The translations under genes and the position numbers were made by a program. This document shows positions 29,062 to 38,085 of a stretch of DNA of 54,033 bases, in pieces; the stretch's first letter is position 1; the number at the start of each line of letters is the position of its first letter. The notes under the pieces were generated by a model that did not search any database, was not told the DNA's origin, and worked only from the letters and a program-made list of their open reading frames with translations. The stretch comes from CAVQFO01 sp963711725 (lineage in GTDB: Bacteria; Pseudomonadota; Gammaproteobacteria; Nitrococcales; Aquisalimonadaceae): contig CAVQFO010000054.1 of assembly GCA_963711725.1 (NCBI GenBank), positions 1 through 54,033 on the forward strand. Direction: 5' to 3'.

Positions 29062-29367
29062 GTGAAGAACCGCCCGCTGGGTCTGATCATCCATGCCCCC
29101 ACCCGGGACGCCCTTCACCGGGCCCGACGCCATGTGGTGAGCCTGCGCAAAGCCCGGCCCGATGCGGAAGTTCGTCTGGTGGTCAATGGCGCGGCCCTGG
29201 AGGAGATGCTGGCGAATCCCGATCCGGAAACAGACCCTTGTACGGTGTGTTGCGGCAGTACGTTGCGAGCCCTGGGCCGGGAGGCGGGAACGCGTCGGGT
29301 GACGCCAGCCGCCGTGGTTTTGATCGCGGAGCTGCAGGCGGACGGATGGAGTTATATTCGGGCCTGA
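29062..29367 (+). CDS. DsrE-like protein encoded with the ABC importer
   Basis: 101 residues from GTG 29062, preceded by a GAGGAGGT site. It starts LGLIIHAPTRDALHRARRHV and has AEVRLVVNGAALEEML, the beta-alpha-beta pattern of DsrE/DsrF-like proteins. It carries three cysteines in DPCTVCCGSTL; DsrE proteins use a cysteine to carry sulfur, but their usual position differs. Its place at the end of an SsuABC-type operon suggests a link between the imported compound and sulfur handling. This is inference. Confidence 0.65.
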   Translation: MKNRPLGLIIHAPTRDALHRARRHVVSLRKARPDAEVRLVVNGAALEEMLANPDPETDPCTVCCGSTLRALGREAGTRRVTPAAVVLIAELQADGWSYIRA

Positions 29368-29547
29368 TGGATAGGGCAGGGGTGTGGTTTTGGTCCCCCT
29401 CTTTGTCCAAACCCGGACACGGGTTACGCCTCTCCACCCACGCGCCAGTCGTCGTAACGTGGATGAAGTGCAGTGCAATCCAGGAGGTTCCCACGCAGTC
29501 AGGCAGCCTTGGTGCGGAGCGCAAGCCGACAAATCGACCGGGTTTCA

Positions 29548-29627
29548 ACCACAGAGGGCACAGAGTTACACAGAGAAGCGGAAAGGCAATCTTCTTGTCC
29601 TTCATGTAACTCTGTGCCCTCTGTGGT
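29548..29627. repeat. Intergenic inverted repeat with 23-base arms
   Basis: Arms at 29548-29570 and 29605-29627 (core ACCACAGAGGGCACAGAG) are perfectly complementary, with a 34-base loop. It lies in the 480-base gap between the DsrE-like gene and corA, which otherwise holds only the family A repeat just downstream; I see no gene there. Such ACCACAGAGG hairpins are scattered in many genomes; no other copy is in this window. Confidence 0.6.
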
Positions 29628-29672
29628 GAACGCTTTGCCGATGGATGCCTACCCAAGTTCCCGCCCAAGTTC

Positions 29673-29743
29673 CCGTCGTTCCCGCGAAGGCGGGAACCCA
29701 TGCCTTTGAAGATTCTGGGTTCCCGCCTTCGCGGGAACGACGG
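29673..29743. repeat. REP-like hairpin, family A copy 2
   Basis: Perfect 28-base arms (29673-29700 and 29716-29743; core CGTTCCCGCGAAGGCGGGAA) surround a 15-base loop. It is the same family as 15639-15707, differing at a few positions that are compensated on the other arm. The hairpin lies at the converging ends of the DsrE-like gene and corA and could serve both as terminator. Confidence 0.75.
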
Positions 29744-29848
29744 AATGGCGTTATAGCGGCGTTTCCTGAAATTCCGCGCTTCGACCGCTTTCGGGACACG
29801 CCATCGCTACAGGAGGAAAACGAAACTCCCTCCGGCCCGCTGCCGCCC

Positions 29849-30820
29849 CTACAACCATCCCTTCCGTTTGAAATACCAATACGGCAACACAGCGCACGCC
29901 ACCATCAGCCCCAGAGCAAAGGGGTATCCTGCCGTCCAGCTCAATTCCGGCATGTGCTTGAAATTCATGCCGTAGATGCTGGCGATCAGGGTAGGGGGCA
30001 GGAACACCACGGCCGCTACCGAGAAGATCTTGATGATGCTGTTCTGCTCGATGTTGATCATGCCCAGGATGGCGTCGAGCATGAAGTTGACCTTGTTGGA
30101 CAGGAACGCGGCGTGGTGCGTGAGGGATTGAACGTCCCGAACCAGGGTCTTCAGGCGGGTGTTGATTTCGCGGCCGACGGGGGTGGTCAGCCCCGCCCGC
30201 AGAAAACTCAGCAGGCGCATGAAGGTGAACAGGCTCTCCTGGGCCTTTGAGGCCACTTCGCCCTTGCGGCCCACATCGTGAAGGAGTTCCTCCAGGTTTT
30301 TTCGGCGGTAGCCGCTGGTTTCGGTGCGGAAGGTGCGCTGGGAGATGGAATCGATGCCCGCGCCGGCGTACTCCAGGATATCGGCCAGGCGATCGACAGT
30401 GACCTCCAGCAGGCCTATGAGAACCGCTCTCGCGGTGAGATGATGCGACGGGTCCCGATCGAGATGGCTCGGGAACAGCCGAAAAGGCATCGGATCCGCG
30501 TAGCGCAACGTCACCACGGTGGTATCCGTGAGTATGAACGTGACGGCTTCATTGCGTGGATTGTCGCTTTCAGCGTGGTCCACCACCGTAGCGGTCATCA
30601 CCAGGGCACCGTCCACCCGGTAGAGGCGGCTGGACGCCTCGATCTCCTGCATTTCTTCCAGGCTGGGTATGTCGACGGCAATGGTTTCTTCCGCCAGACG
30701 CTCTTCTTCGACGCTGGGGTGCAACAGGTCGATCCAGAGGACTTCCTCGGGCAGCGGCTGCCCGTTATCGTGAACCTGGCCGACGACGCGGCCCTCGCGG
30801 ATCGAGTAAACGGTAAGCAT
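29849..30820 (-). CDS. corA: Magnesium/cobalt transporter CorA family
   Basis: 323 residues. A large acidic N-terminal cytoplasmic domain (LPEEVLWIDLLHPS, DIPSLEEMQEIEASSRLY) and a long helix precede two C-terminal membrane helices. The selectivity motif YGMNF follows the first (VFLPPTLIASIYGMNF), and the C-terminus is basic (YWYFKRKGWL). This is the diagnostic CorA layout for a homopentameric Mg2+ channel. It stands alone between repeats and the DUF99 gene. Confidence 0.95.
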   Translation of the reverse strand: MLTVYSIREGRVVGQVHDNGQPLPEEVLWIDLLHPSVEEERLAEETIAVDIPSLEEMQEIEASSRLYRVDGALVMTATVVDHAESDNPRNEAVTFILTDTTVVTLRYADPMPFRLFPSHLDRDPSHHLTARAVLIGLLEVTVDRLADILEYAGAGIDSISQRTFRTETSGYRRKNLEELLHDVGRKGEVASKAQESLFTFMRLLSFLRAGLTTPVGREINTRLKTLVRDVQSLTHHAAFLSNKVNFMLDAILGMINIEQNSIIKIFSVAAVVFLPPTLIASIYGMNFKHMPELSWTAGYPFALGLMVACAVLPYWYFKRKGWL

Positions 30821-30971
30821 CGAATCTCCCTCGCAAAGTGGACGGATCGGGACCGTAAGCGTGTTGTCTCCAGCCCGGTTCGTATCCTAGCCCGCCGGGT
30901 TCCGGTTGCGAAGGCATCACCGGCCCGACGCCGCCCAATCCACGCGGCTGCGCGCCAAACGCGACACTCTG

Positions 30972-31541
30972 CTAGGCGCGATGCCGCGATTCGCCGACGG
31001 TCACGCCGCCGGCGATCAAATGGGCGCAGCGCAGGGGTTCGGGCAGATGACCGCTGAGCGCGAACCGCTCCAGCAGGGCCGCGGTTTCGCCGAGGCCGAT
31101 GCCGGCTCGTTGCACGTAGAGCCCCGCTGCCGGCTCCATCGGCCCCAACTTCTCGATAAGGGCCCACTTGCGGCGGCCCCCGGGGACGCGGGTCAGCAAC
31201 GCGCGGCGGATGGCGGCCATGTCGGGCTGCTTGCGGGCCACGGCGACAGCGGGCAGCCCCAGGCGCTGGTGTAGGGCCTGGAGATCCACCACGTTGAACC
31301 CGGCGAAGGCGATGCCCTGAATCAGCACGGCCTGAAGATGGGTGCTGAACCGCGAACCGCCGATTACCCGGGTGAGGGTGTCGGTGGAATTGCGGCCGTC
31401 CCGGCGGACTTTTCCGCTGAGTACGCCGTCCAGGCGGTCACCCGCGAAAACGGCACCCACGATGAGCACGTCCCCCCGATGGCCCCGCGAAAAGGGCGCA
31501 TCATCAAAACCCACTACATGGGAGATGCGGGCGGCGCTCAC
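30972..31541 (-). CDS. DUF99 family protein (endonuclease V-like fold)
   Basis: 189 residues. It matches DUF99: HVVGFDDAPF at the N-terminus, LIVGAVFAGDRLDGVLSGKV, LIQGIAFAGFNVVDLQAL and a C-terminal PEPLRCAHLIAGGVTVGESR. The family is common in archaea and scattered in bacteria and has a fold related to endonuclease V; its role is unknown. Its ATG overlaps the stop of the sulfurtransferase gene, so the two are probably translationally coupled. Confidence 0.85.
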   Translation of the reverse strand: MSAARISHVVGFDDAPFSRGHRGDVLIVGAVFAGDRLDGVLSGKVRRDGRNSTDTLTRVIGGSRFSTHLQAVLIQGIAFAGFNVVDLQALHQRLGLPAVAVARKQPDMAAIRRALLTRVPGGRRKWALIEKLGPMEPAAGLYVQRAGIGLGETAALLERFALSGHLPEPLRCAHLIAGGVTVGESRHRA

Positions 31542-32389
31542 GAATCGCTTTCACCGCCGGTGGCGACGGGCCGGGACGGGTCCCTGATCCATTCGCTCCA
31601 CGAGCCCGGGTAAAGCACGGCGTCGTCCCGCCCGGTCAGTTCCAGCGCCAGGATATTGTGACAGGCGGTGACGCCGGAGCCGCACATGCAAATGATCCGC
31701 GCGTGTTCGGGCAGGTCGGCGAAGCGTTGACGCAGCTCCTCGGTCGACAGAAACCGGCCGGCTTCGTCCAGGTTGGCCGAGGCCGGCAGGCAGCGGGCGC
31801 CGGGCACGTGGCCGGCTACCGGGTCCAGCGGCTCCTGGTCGCCCCGAAAACGCACCTCAGCGCGGGCGTCGATAATTACCTGGTCGGGTTTCCCCAGGAT
31901 CGCCTGCACGTCCTCGGCAGTGACCGTGGGTTGGCTTGCGGGTGTTCCCGTGAAAGTGGTTGGGCGCGCCTGCGCCGGGGTCCGGGTGGTGGGCAGTCCC
32001 CGTTCCCGCCAGGCGGCGAAACCGCCGTTGAGCACGGCCACGCGTGTATGTCCCATCCACCGCAGCAGCCACCAGGCGCGTGCGGCGAAGTGGCCCGGGC
32101 CCTGGTCGTACGCCACCACCTGGGTCTCCGGCCCGATGCCCCATTGGCCCAGCCGCCGGGCCAGTGCGGCGGGGTCGGGGAGTGGATGCCGGCCGCTGGT
32201 TGCGGTAATCGGGCCCGAAAGGTCATCATCCAGGTGCGCGTACGCCGCGCCGGGGATGTGAGCCTCCCGATAAGCCCGCGTGCCGGCCTCCGGGTCGGCC
32301 AGTTCGAAGCGGCAGTCGAGGATCACCCAGTCCCCGTCGGTGGGGAGGGCCGCGAGGTCGTCGGGTTCGATCAGTGTGGTATGGGGCAT
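31538..32389 (-). CDS. sseA: 3-mercaptopyruvate/thiosulfate sulfurtransferase (double rhodanese)
   Basis: 283 residues with tandem rhodanese domains: an inactive N-terminal one (WVILDCRFELADPEAG, GPGHFAARAWWLLRW) and a catalytic one (VIIDARAEVRFRGD). The active loop is CMCGSGVTACHN, with the nucleophile near residue 236. CGSGVT favours mercaptopyruvate over thiosulfate, though specificity is not certain from sequence. The stop overlaps the DUF99 start by 4 bases. Confidence 0.88.
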   Translation of the reverse strand: MPHTTLIEPDDLAALPTDGDWVILDCRFELADPEAGTRAYREAHIPGAAYAHLDDDLSGPITATSGRHPLPDPAALARRLGQWGIGPETQVVAYDQGPGHFAARAWWLLRWMGHTRVAVLNGGFAAWRERGLPTTRTPAQARPTTFTGTPASQPTVTAEDVQAILGKPDQVIIDARAEVRFRGDQEPLDPVAGHVPGARCLPASANLDEAGRFLSTEELRQRFADLPEHARIICMCGSGVTACHNILALELTGRDDAVLYPGSWSEWIRDPSRPVATGGESDS

Positions 32390-32502
32390 ATTCGAGTGCC
32401 GGGTGATTTCCGGGCGTGTCGCCCACGGCTATTGTGGGCGTTCAGGGAACCGCCGATCAATGCCGCCCGACGCGCCACGGCCTTTGCAGATCAGGATGGG
32501 GA

Positions 32503-33450
32503 ATGCAGCGAGACAACAGCACGCGGGTCATCATCGCCGCGCTGACCGGCAATCTGCTGATTGCGGTCACCAAATTCATTGCCGCCGGGATTACGGGCAG
32601 CTCAGCCATGCTGTCCGAGGGGATCCACTCCGTGGTGGATACCGGCAATCAGGTGCTGTTGCTCTACGGGCTGCGGCGCGCCAGCCGCCCGCCCGACGAG
32701 CATTTTCCCTTCGGCTACGGCAAGGAGGTCTACTTCTGGAGTTTCGTGGTGGCCATACTGATTTTCGCCGTGGGCGCCGGGGTATCGCTGTACGAGGGCG
32801 TGGTGCACATCCTCGAGCCCACGCCGGTGGAAAAGGTGATGGTGAGCTACGTGGTTCTGGGGTTCAGCCTGCTGTTCGAGGGCGCGGCCTGGGTCTTTGC
32901 GATTCGCGAATTCACGCGGACGAAGGGGAAGTGGGGCTATATCGAGGCCGTTCAGCGGGGCAAGAACCCGTCGCTGTTCGTGGCCCTGTTCGAGGATTCC
33001 GCGGCTATCCTCGGTATCTTCATCGCCTTCGCCGGCATCGGCCTGGGGCAGTGGACGGGGCTGGATTATTTCGACGGTATCGCCTCCGTTTTGATCGGTC
33101 TGATCCTCGGCGGCACGGCGGTTTGGCTGGCTTTCGAGACCAAGGGGCTGTTGATTGGAGAAAGCGCCAATCAGGAGGTGGTGCAGGGCATTCGGCGCCT
33201 GGCGGACGAGCTGCCCGAGGTGCGCAGGGTCAATGAAGTGTTGACCCTGCACATGGGCCCAAGTTACATCTTGGTGAACCTGAGCGTGAAATTTTCGGAC
33301 GATCTGCCGGCGGCCAGGCTGGAAGAAACCATCCAGGACCTGGACCAGCGCATCAAACGGGCGTTCCCGCGGGTAAAGCGAGTCTTCGTGGAGGCCGAGT
33401 CCTTCAGGGAATCGGCCGCTCACCCCGCCACGGCCGGCCGGTCATCCTAG
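32503..33450 (+). CDS. Cation diffusion facilitator family transporter
   Basis: About 315 residues from ATG 32503, with an AGGATGGGG sequence upstream. The first TM helices carry the metal site HSVVDTGNQ (H-x-x-x-D), and EDSAAILGIFIAF gives the acidic position in the later helix. The C-terminal cytoplasmic domain is LTLHMGPSYILVNLSVKF. CDF proteins export divalent metals (Zn, Fe, Mn, Co) by proton exchange; the metal cannot be told. Confidence 0.9.
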   Translation: MQRDNSTRVIIAALTGNLLIAVTKFIAAGITGSSAMLSEGIHSVVDTGNQVLLLYGLRRASRPPDEHFPFGYGKEVYFWSFVVAILIFAVGAGVSLYEGVVHILEPTPVEKVMVSYVVLGFSLLFEGAAWVFAIREFTRTKGKWGYIEAVQRGKNPSLFVALFEDSAAILGIFIAFAGIGLGQWTGLDYFDGIASVLIGLILGGTAVWLAFETKGLLIGESANQEVVQGIRRLADELPEVRRVNEVLTLHMGPSYILVNLSVKFSDDLPAARLEETIQDLDQRIKRAFPRVKRVFVEAESFRESAAHPATAGRSS

Positions 33451-33570
33451 GGAGAGTCTTTTTTTCGGAAGGCTCGGCCCAAATCACTGCTTCAGGGGTG
33501 GACGAGACGCACCGCGCGCCGAGGGGCGGCGGGCGGTTTCTCGGGACTTGGCAAAGGGAGGCAACGTTAT

Positions 33571-33990
33571 ATGCAAGTGCCACCTGAAATAACCTTCCAT
33601 GGCGTGAGCGCGGCCGACTGGAACGAAGACTACATTCGAGAGCAGGTCCAACGGCTGGAACGATTCAACAACAACATCACTTCCTGCCGTGTGGCCGTGG
33701 AGAAGCCACACCGGGGTCACGAACACGGAAACGCCTTTCGCGTCAGGATCGAACTGACGCTCCCCAAGCATCATGATCTGGTCATTGTTAAGGAACGGAT
33801 CGAAGACCGGTTCGTCCATGCCCAGACGGTCATACGCAACGCCTTCGAAGCGATGGAACGCAAGCTCAAGGAGGTCAACGACCGGCGCAACAAGAAGGTG
33901 AAAAACCATACGCCGCCGGTTAGCGCCGAAATGGCGCAGCCCGAAGACGACGAAGATAATCCGGTGGTGGGTACCGGCAACCCGCAATAG
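33571..33990 (+). CDS. HPF/RaiA-type ribosome-associated protein
   Basis: 139 residues from ATG 33571. The N-terminal 100 residues fit the HPF/RaiA fold: ITFHGVSAADWNEDYIREQVQRLERF, then SCRVAVEKPHRGHEHGNAFRVRIELTLPK, and a helix AFEAMERKLKEVNDRRNKKV. It likely binds the 30S subunit and stabilises idle ribosomes. The acidic C-terminal tail is not conserved. Confidence 0.82.
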   Translation: MQVPPEITFHGVSAADWNEDYIREQVQRLERFNNNITSCRVAVEKPHRGHEHGNAFRVRIELTLPKHHDLVIVKERIEDRFVHAQTVIRNAFEAMERKLKEVNDRRNKKVKNHTPPVSAEMAQPEDDEDNPVVGTGNPQ

Positions 33991-34042
33991 GGGCGGGTTG
34001 ATCTCGGGCCCGGCGCGCGTTCGGCGCCGGGCCCGGTAGCGT

Positions 34043-34759
34043 CTACAGCGTGATTCCCTGGTCGCTCAAGGCTCGCTCCGCCAACTGGGCCCAGCCGCGG
34101 TTGGCCGCGGGGTTCGCGGGGCTGGGGTGAGGCAGCGAGCCGATTCGGCGCCGGCCGTCGAAGAGATCGGTCAGGCGCTGCTGGGCGAACCGCCCGATGC
34201 CCAGGATCCATTCCGGGTCCAATATTTCTATCTCGGCCCGCAACGCCGCGTCGCAGACTCGGGTGAGCGGCTGGCGTTCGGCGGCCGGTAGTTTGTCCGG
34301 CGTGCGATTTCGGCCGGATGCTTCGAGGAACGCCAGCGGGCAGTAGTTCACCACGAAACAACGCTTGAAGAATGACGCCGGATCGCCGAAACGGTCCCGC
34401 GCCCACCCCCACAAACGCTTTCCGCTGACTTCCCCCCGGGTGCATTCAAACCCCTGAATGGGGCGCTTGGCATGCGTCGCGGCGGGTTGCTCGACCGGCG
34501 CTTCGATCCCGAGCCAGTCCCGCACCACGGATACGTCGCCGAAGGGGATCCCCGTCTGACACATGCCCCATGGGCCCGGGTTCATGCCCACCAACACCGC
34601 TTTGACTCCCGGGCGCGCGTAGCGCCCTACATACCGTCGGTACGGTTCCCATGCATAGATCAGCGGATTGTAGACGCAGGCGACAGGCGGCTCGAATGAC
34701 AGCTCCTGGCACTGCCGGGCAAGGAGATCGGTGGTTTCCAGCAAGGAGTCGACGCTCAT
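34043..34759 (-). CDS. Uracil-DNA glycosylase, SMUG1 type
   Basis: 238 residues. The catalytic motif GMNPGPWGMCQTGIPFGD and the C-terminal HPSPANPAANRGW are diagnostic of single-strand-selective uracil-DNA glycosylases (SMUG1). It removes uracil and oxidised pyrimidines in base-excision repair. Length matches the family. No operon partner. Confidence 0.9.
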   Translation of the reverse strand: MSVDSLLETTDLLARQCQELSFEPPVACVYNPLIYAWEPYRRYVGRYARPGVKAVLVGMNPGPWGMCQTGIPFGDVSVVRDWLGIEAPVEQPAATHAKRPIQGFECTRGEVSGKRLWGWARDRFGDPASFFKRCFVVNYCPLAFLEASGRNRTPDKLPAAERQPLTRVCDAALRAEIEILDPEWILGIGRFAQQRLTDLFDGRRRIGSLPHPSPANPAANRGWAQLAERALSDQGITL

Positions 34760-34923
34760 GGGGAGCTCCGTTTGGATGCGAGGATGGCTGCCCGAGGATA
34801 CCCGAGTGAGCGGGCTGGTCGAAGGCCGGCCACGCCCCTTGGATCGGCCGCTTCACGGCACCACTAAACCCAGTAGAGTCAAGACTTTTGAGAGGCTTGC
34901 CCGGATTGCAGGAGGTGGGATCC

Positions 34924-35586
34924 ATGGTAGCCGAAGGACTCGAATTCGACCGCGAGCGGACATCGCTGATCCTGGTGGATATCCAGCCGGACTTCATGCC
35001 CGGCGGCCCCCTGGCGACGGAAGACGGCGATGGGATTCTGCGGCCCGTGCAGCGTCTACTGGACGCGGATTTGTTCCCGCACTACACGGCTACGCAGGAT
35101 TGGCATCCGGACGGCCACATCTCATTCGCCAGCAGCCACAAGGGCCGCGAGCCCATGAGCACCATGGACTTGTACGGGCATGAACAGGTGCTGTGGCCCG
35201 ACCACTGCGTTCAGGGGAGCGCCGGAGCGCAACTGCACCCGGACCTGGACTGGCGGAAAATCGACGTGATTATCCGCAAGGGCACGGATCCTGCGGTGGA
35301 CTCCTACAGCGGCTTTCGCAACAACTGGGGGCCGGACGACAAGCGTTCGCCAACCGGCCTTGCCGGATACCTCAAGGGGCGCGGGATTCGTGAAGTCATG
35401 CTGTGCGGCCTGGCGCGGGACGTGTGCGTCAAATGGACGGCCGAAGACGCCATGGAAGCCGGCTTCAAGACCTGGTTCATCTGGGATCTGACCCGGCCGG
35501 TGGATTCAGCCACCGACGAACAGACGCGGCAAGACCTCGACCACCTTGGGGTCGAGATCATCCAGTCGGCCGATCTTCTGGAGTGA
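34924..35586 (+). CDS. pncA: Nicotinamidase
   Basis: 220 residues from ATG 34924, after GGAGGTGGG. The catalytic Asp is in LVDIQPDFMPGG (Asp19), the metal ligands in DWHPDGHISF, a lysine in IIRKGTDP, and the nucleophile is Cys168 in GLARDVCVKW. It hydrolyses nicotinamide to nicotinate in the NAD salvage pathway. The downstream phosphoribosyltransferase follows 11 bases later, which suggests an operon. Confidence 0.93.
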   Translation: MVAEGLEFDRERTSLILVDIQPDFMPGGPLATEDGDGILRPVQRLLDADLFPHYTATQDWHPDGHISFASSHKGREPMSTMDLYGHEQVLWPDHCVQGSAGAQLHPDLDWRKIDVIIRKGTDPAVDSYSGFRNNWGPDDKRSPTGLAGYLKGRGIREVMLCGLARDVCVKWTAEDAMEAGFKTWFIWDLTRPVDSATDEQTRQDLDHLGVEIIQSADLLE

Positions 35587-35597
35587 GGGCGAGCCCA

Positions 35598-36262
35598 TGT
35601 CCCGCTTGCCTTTCCCCAACCGCGAAAAGGCCGGCGACGCCCTTGCCTCGGCACTGGGCCGCTACGGCGATCGCTCCGACGTGTTGGTCATGGGGCTCCC
35701 GCGAGGCGGGGTGCCGGTGGCTGCTCGGGTCGCAGCGGGCCTTGCTGCACCGCTGGATCTGATGGTGGTGCGCAAGCTGGGCACCCCCGGGCAGGAGGAG
35801 CTTGCCATGGGAGCCATCGCCTCCGGCGGGGGCCGGGTGCTCAATAGCGACGTGGTCAATCAACTGGGTATCAGCGGCGAGACGCTGGAGCGGGTCACCG
35901 ACCGTGAACGCGAGGAGCTCCAGCGTCGCGAGCGGGCGTATCGGGGCGACCGGCCGTTCCCGGACCTGGCCGGGCGGTGCGTCATCCTGGTTGATGACGG
36001 CATTGCCACCGGCGCGACCATGCGCGCCGCGGTGGAGGCCGTACAAGCGGTGGGCGCCGGCTCGGTCGTCGTCGCGGTGCCGGTGGCGCCCGCCGAGACC
36101 GTGAGGCGTTTGCGGGACGAGGCGGACGACGTCGTGTGCCTGGAGACCCCGGAACCGTTCATGGGCGTGGGGCAATGGTATGCGGATTTTGGCCAGACCG
36201 CGGATGAAGAAGTGATCGAGCTGTTGCAGTCCGCCTGGCGCAGAGAGGCCGCCGCCCCATAG
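35598..36262 (+). CDS. Phosphoribosyltransferase family protein
   Basis: 221 residues from ATG 35598. The PRPP motif is CVILVDDGIATGATM near residue 130, with the N-terminal VLVMGLPRGGVPVAARVA. This subtype is often encoded next to, or fused with, a dienelactone hydrolase-like protein, and such a gene follows here. Substrate unknown. Confidence 0.88.
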
Positions 36263-36324
36263 CGGTGCCCTCCAAGGAGCTTGAGCAACGGGATTGTCGC
36301 GATTGTTTTTCATGGAGGATGCTC

Positions 36325-37017
36325 ATGGTGAACGCCAGTATCGTAGATTCACAGTCGGTTGAAGTGGAGGCCGGCGCGGTTTCGCTGCCCGGCGATTTGA
36401 GCGTGCCCGATGGTGCCACGGGCCTTGTTGTATTCGCCCACGGCAGCGGTAGCAGCCGGTTCAGTCCGCGCAACAGGGAGGTGGCGCAGACACTGAACCG
36501 CGCCGGCCTGGCGACGCTGCTGTTCGATCTGCTCACGGCGCAGGAGAACGAGATCGACGAGCGCACGCGCGAACTGCGCTTCGATATCGGAATGCTCGGC
36601 CGGCGCCTGGTTCAGGCAGTGGACTGGTTGGGCCGGCAGGACCGGATACGGGAGCTGCCGATCGGATTGTTCGGGGCCAGCACCGGTGCCGCGGCTGCAC
36701 TGATTGCCGCGGCCGAGCGTCCGCAAGTGGTTCGTTCCGTGGTCTCCCGTGGCGGCCGACCGGATCTGGCCAAGGACTTCTTGGAGAGGGTGGAGGCGCC
36801 CACGTTGCTGATCGTGGGCGGGCTCGATACCGCCGTCATCGAGCTCAACCAGGGGGTGAGCCGCCATCTGGCCTCCAGCCACCGCCTGGAGATCATCCCC
36901 GGCGCCACCCACTTGTTCGAAGAGCCCGGCAAGCTCGATGAAGTGGCTGCCCTGGCGCGCGACTGGTTTCTGCGGCATTTGGCGCCGGCAGTGGGGCATT
37001 CGGTGCGGGAGAACTGA
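36325..37017 (+). CDS. Dienelactone hydrolase-like alpha/beta hydrolase
   Basis: 230 residues. I choose ATG 36325 (MVNASIVDSQS) because GGAGG lies 6 bases upstream; an ATG at 36319 is too close to it. Motifs: VVFAHGSGSSRFSPRN at the N-terminus, nucleophile GLFGASTGAAAAL and a C-terminal GATHLFEEPG carrying the histidine. It is the usual neighbour of the phosphoribosyltransferase and in other genomes the two are fused. Its stop overlaps the next start (TGATG). Confidence 0.85.
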   Translation: MVNASIVDSQSVEVEAGAVSLPGDLSVPDGATGLVVFAHGSGSSRFSPRNREVAQTLNRAGLATLLFDLLTAQENEIDERTRELRFDIGMLGRRLVQAVDWLGRQDRIRELPIGLFGASTGAAAALIAAAERPQVVRSVVSRGGRPDLAKDFLERVEAPTLLIVGGLDTAVIELNQGVSRHLASSHRLEIIPGATHLFEEPGKLDEVAALARDWFLRHLAPAVGHSVREN

Positions 37018-37754
37018 TGTCGGCCGGTGTGGGTGAACTTCGGATCGGAACGTCCGGGTATCGTTACAAACACTGGCGGGGCGGATTCTACCCGGAGGAT
37101 CTGCCGGAGCGGCGGTGGTTCGAGTACTACGCCGAACACTTCGATACGGTGGAAATCAACAACACCTTCTACGGGCTACCGGAGGAGGACATCTTCCGCC
37201 GCTGGCGCCGCGAAGCCCCGAACGGCTTTGTCTACGCCCTCAAATTCAGTCGCTACGGCTCCCACATCAAGCATCTCAAGGACGGCGCGCAGACCATCGC
37301 CAGTTTCCTGGACGCCGCTCGCGGCCTGGGGCCGGCCCTCGGGCCGATCCTGGTGCAACTGCCCCCCAACTGGCGACCAAACCCCCAACGGTTGGAGGAG
37401 TTCCTGGCGCAGGCTCCCGCCGACCGGCGTTGGGCGGTGGAAATCCGCGATCCCCGATGGTTCACCGACCAGGTGTTCGGCATCCTCCGCCGTCACAGGG
37501 CCGCGCTGTGTGTGCACGACATGATCGAAGACCATCCCCGTGATTTGACCGCGGATTGGACCTATATCCGTTTCCACGGGGAAGACTACGCCGGAAATTA
37601 TCCCCACCAGTACCTCACGGCGGAGGCGGACCGGATTGCCGCACTGCTTCGCGACGGTCGCGATGTCTACGCCTACTTCAACAACGACGCCCAGGGGTAC
37701 GCCGTAGACAACGCCCGGCAATTGCGGCGTTACGTTGCCCACAAGATGGAGTAG
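37017..37754 (+). CDS. DUF72 family protein (YecE-like)
   Basis: 245 residues from ATG 37017, overlapping the hydrolase stop. It shows the DUF72 TIM-barrel motifs: IGTSGYRYKHWRGGFYPE, YAEHFDTVEINNTFYGLP, ALKFSRYGSHIKHL, VQLPPNW and VYAYFNNDAQGYAVDNA. Function unknown. Confidence 0.92.
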   Translation: MSAGVGELRIGTSGYRYKHWRGGFYPEDLPERRWFEYYAEHFDTVEINNTFYGLPEEDIFRRWRREAPNGFVYALKFSRYGSHIKHLKDGAQTIASFLDAARGLGPALGPILVQLPPNWRPNPQRLEEFLAQAPADRRWAVEIRDPRWFTDQVFGILRRHRAALCVHDMIEDHPRDLTADWTYIRFHGEDYAGNYPHQYLTAEADRIAALLRDGRDVYAYFNNDAQGYAVDNARQLRRYVAHKME

Positions 37755-37759
37755 AACGA

Positions 37760-38071
37760 ATGGAACAGATGCAACTCGACGAAGGATTGCCGGATGGCTT
37801 TCGCGTGCTGGCGAGCAGCGCCCGGGCCCAACTGGCCAGCATGGTGCTTGAACCCGGCGAGACGGTCGGCGGGCCGGACAATCGCCACGAACACAGTGAT
37901 CAGTGGCTCTACGTCTTGAAAGGCGAAGGCCGCGCCACCGTGGAGGGGGAGGATGTCGCCCTGCGGGCGGGGACCTTCCTGCGAATCGACCCCGGGGAGC
38001 GACACAAGATCACAAATAGTGGCCGGATGCCTCTGAAAACCCTGAGTTTCTACGCACCGCCCGAATACTGA
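37760..38071 (+). CDS. Small cupin-domain protein
   Basis: 103 residues from ATG 37760, 5 bases after the DUF72 stop. One conserved cupin barrel is visible: motif 1 is NRHEHSDQWLYVLKGEG (two His and a downstream Glu) and motif 2 is RIDPGERHKITN. It probably binds a metal. Part of the run of closely packed genes from pncA to polX. Confidence 0.85.
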   Translation: MEQMQLDEGLPDGFRVLASSARAQLASMVLEPGETVGGPDNRHEHSDQWLYVLKGEGRATVEGEDVALRAGTFLRIDPGERHKITNSGRMPLKTLSFYAPPEY

Positions 38072-38085
38072 CTCCGCAGCCGCCA

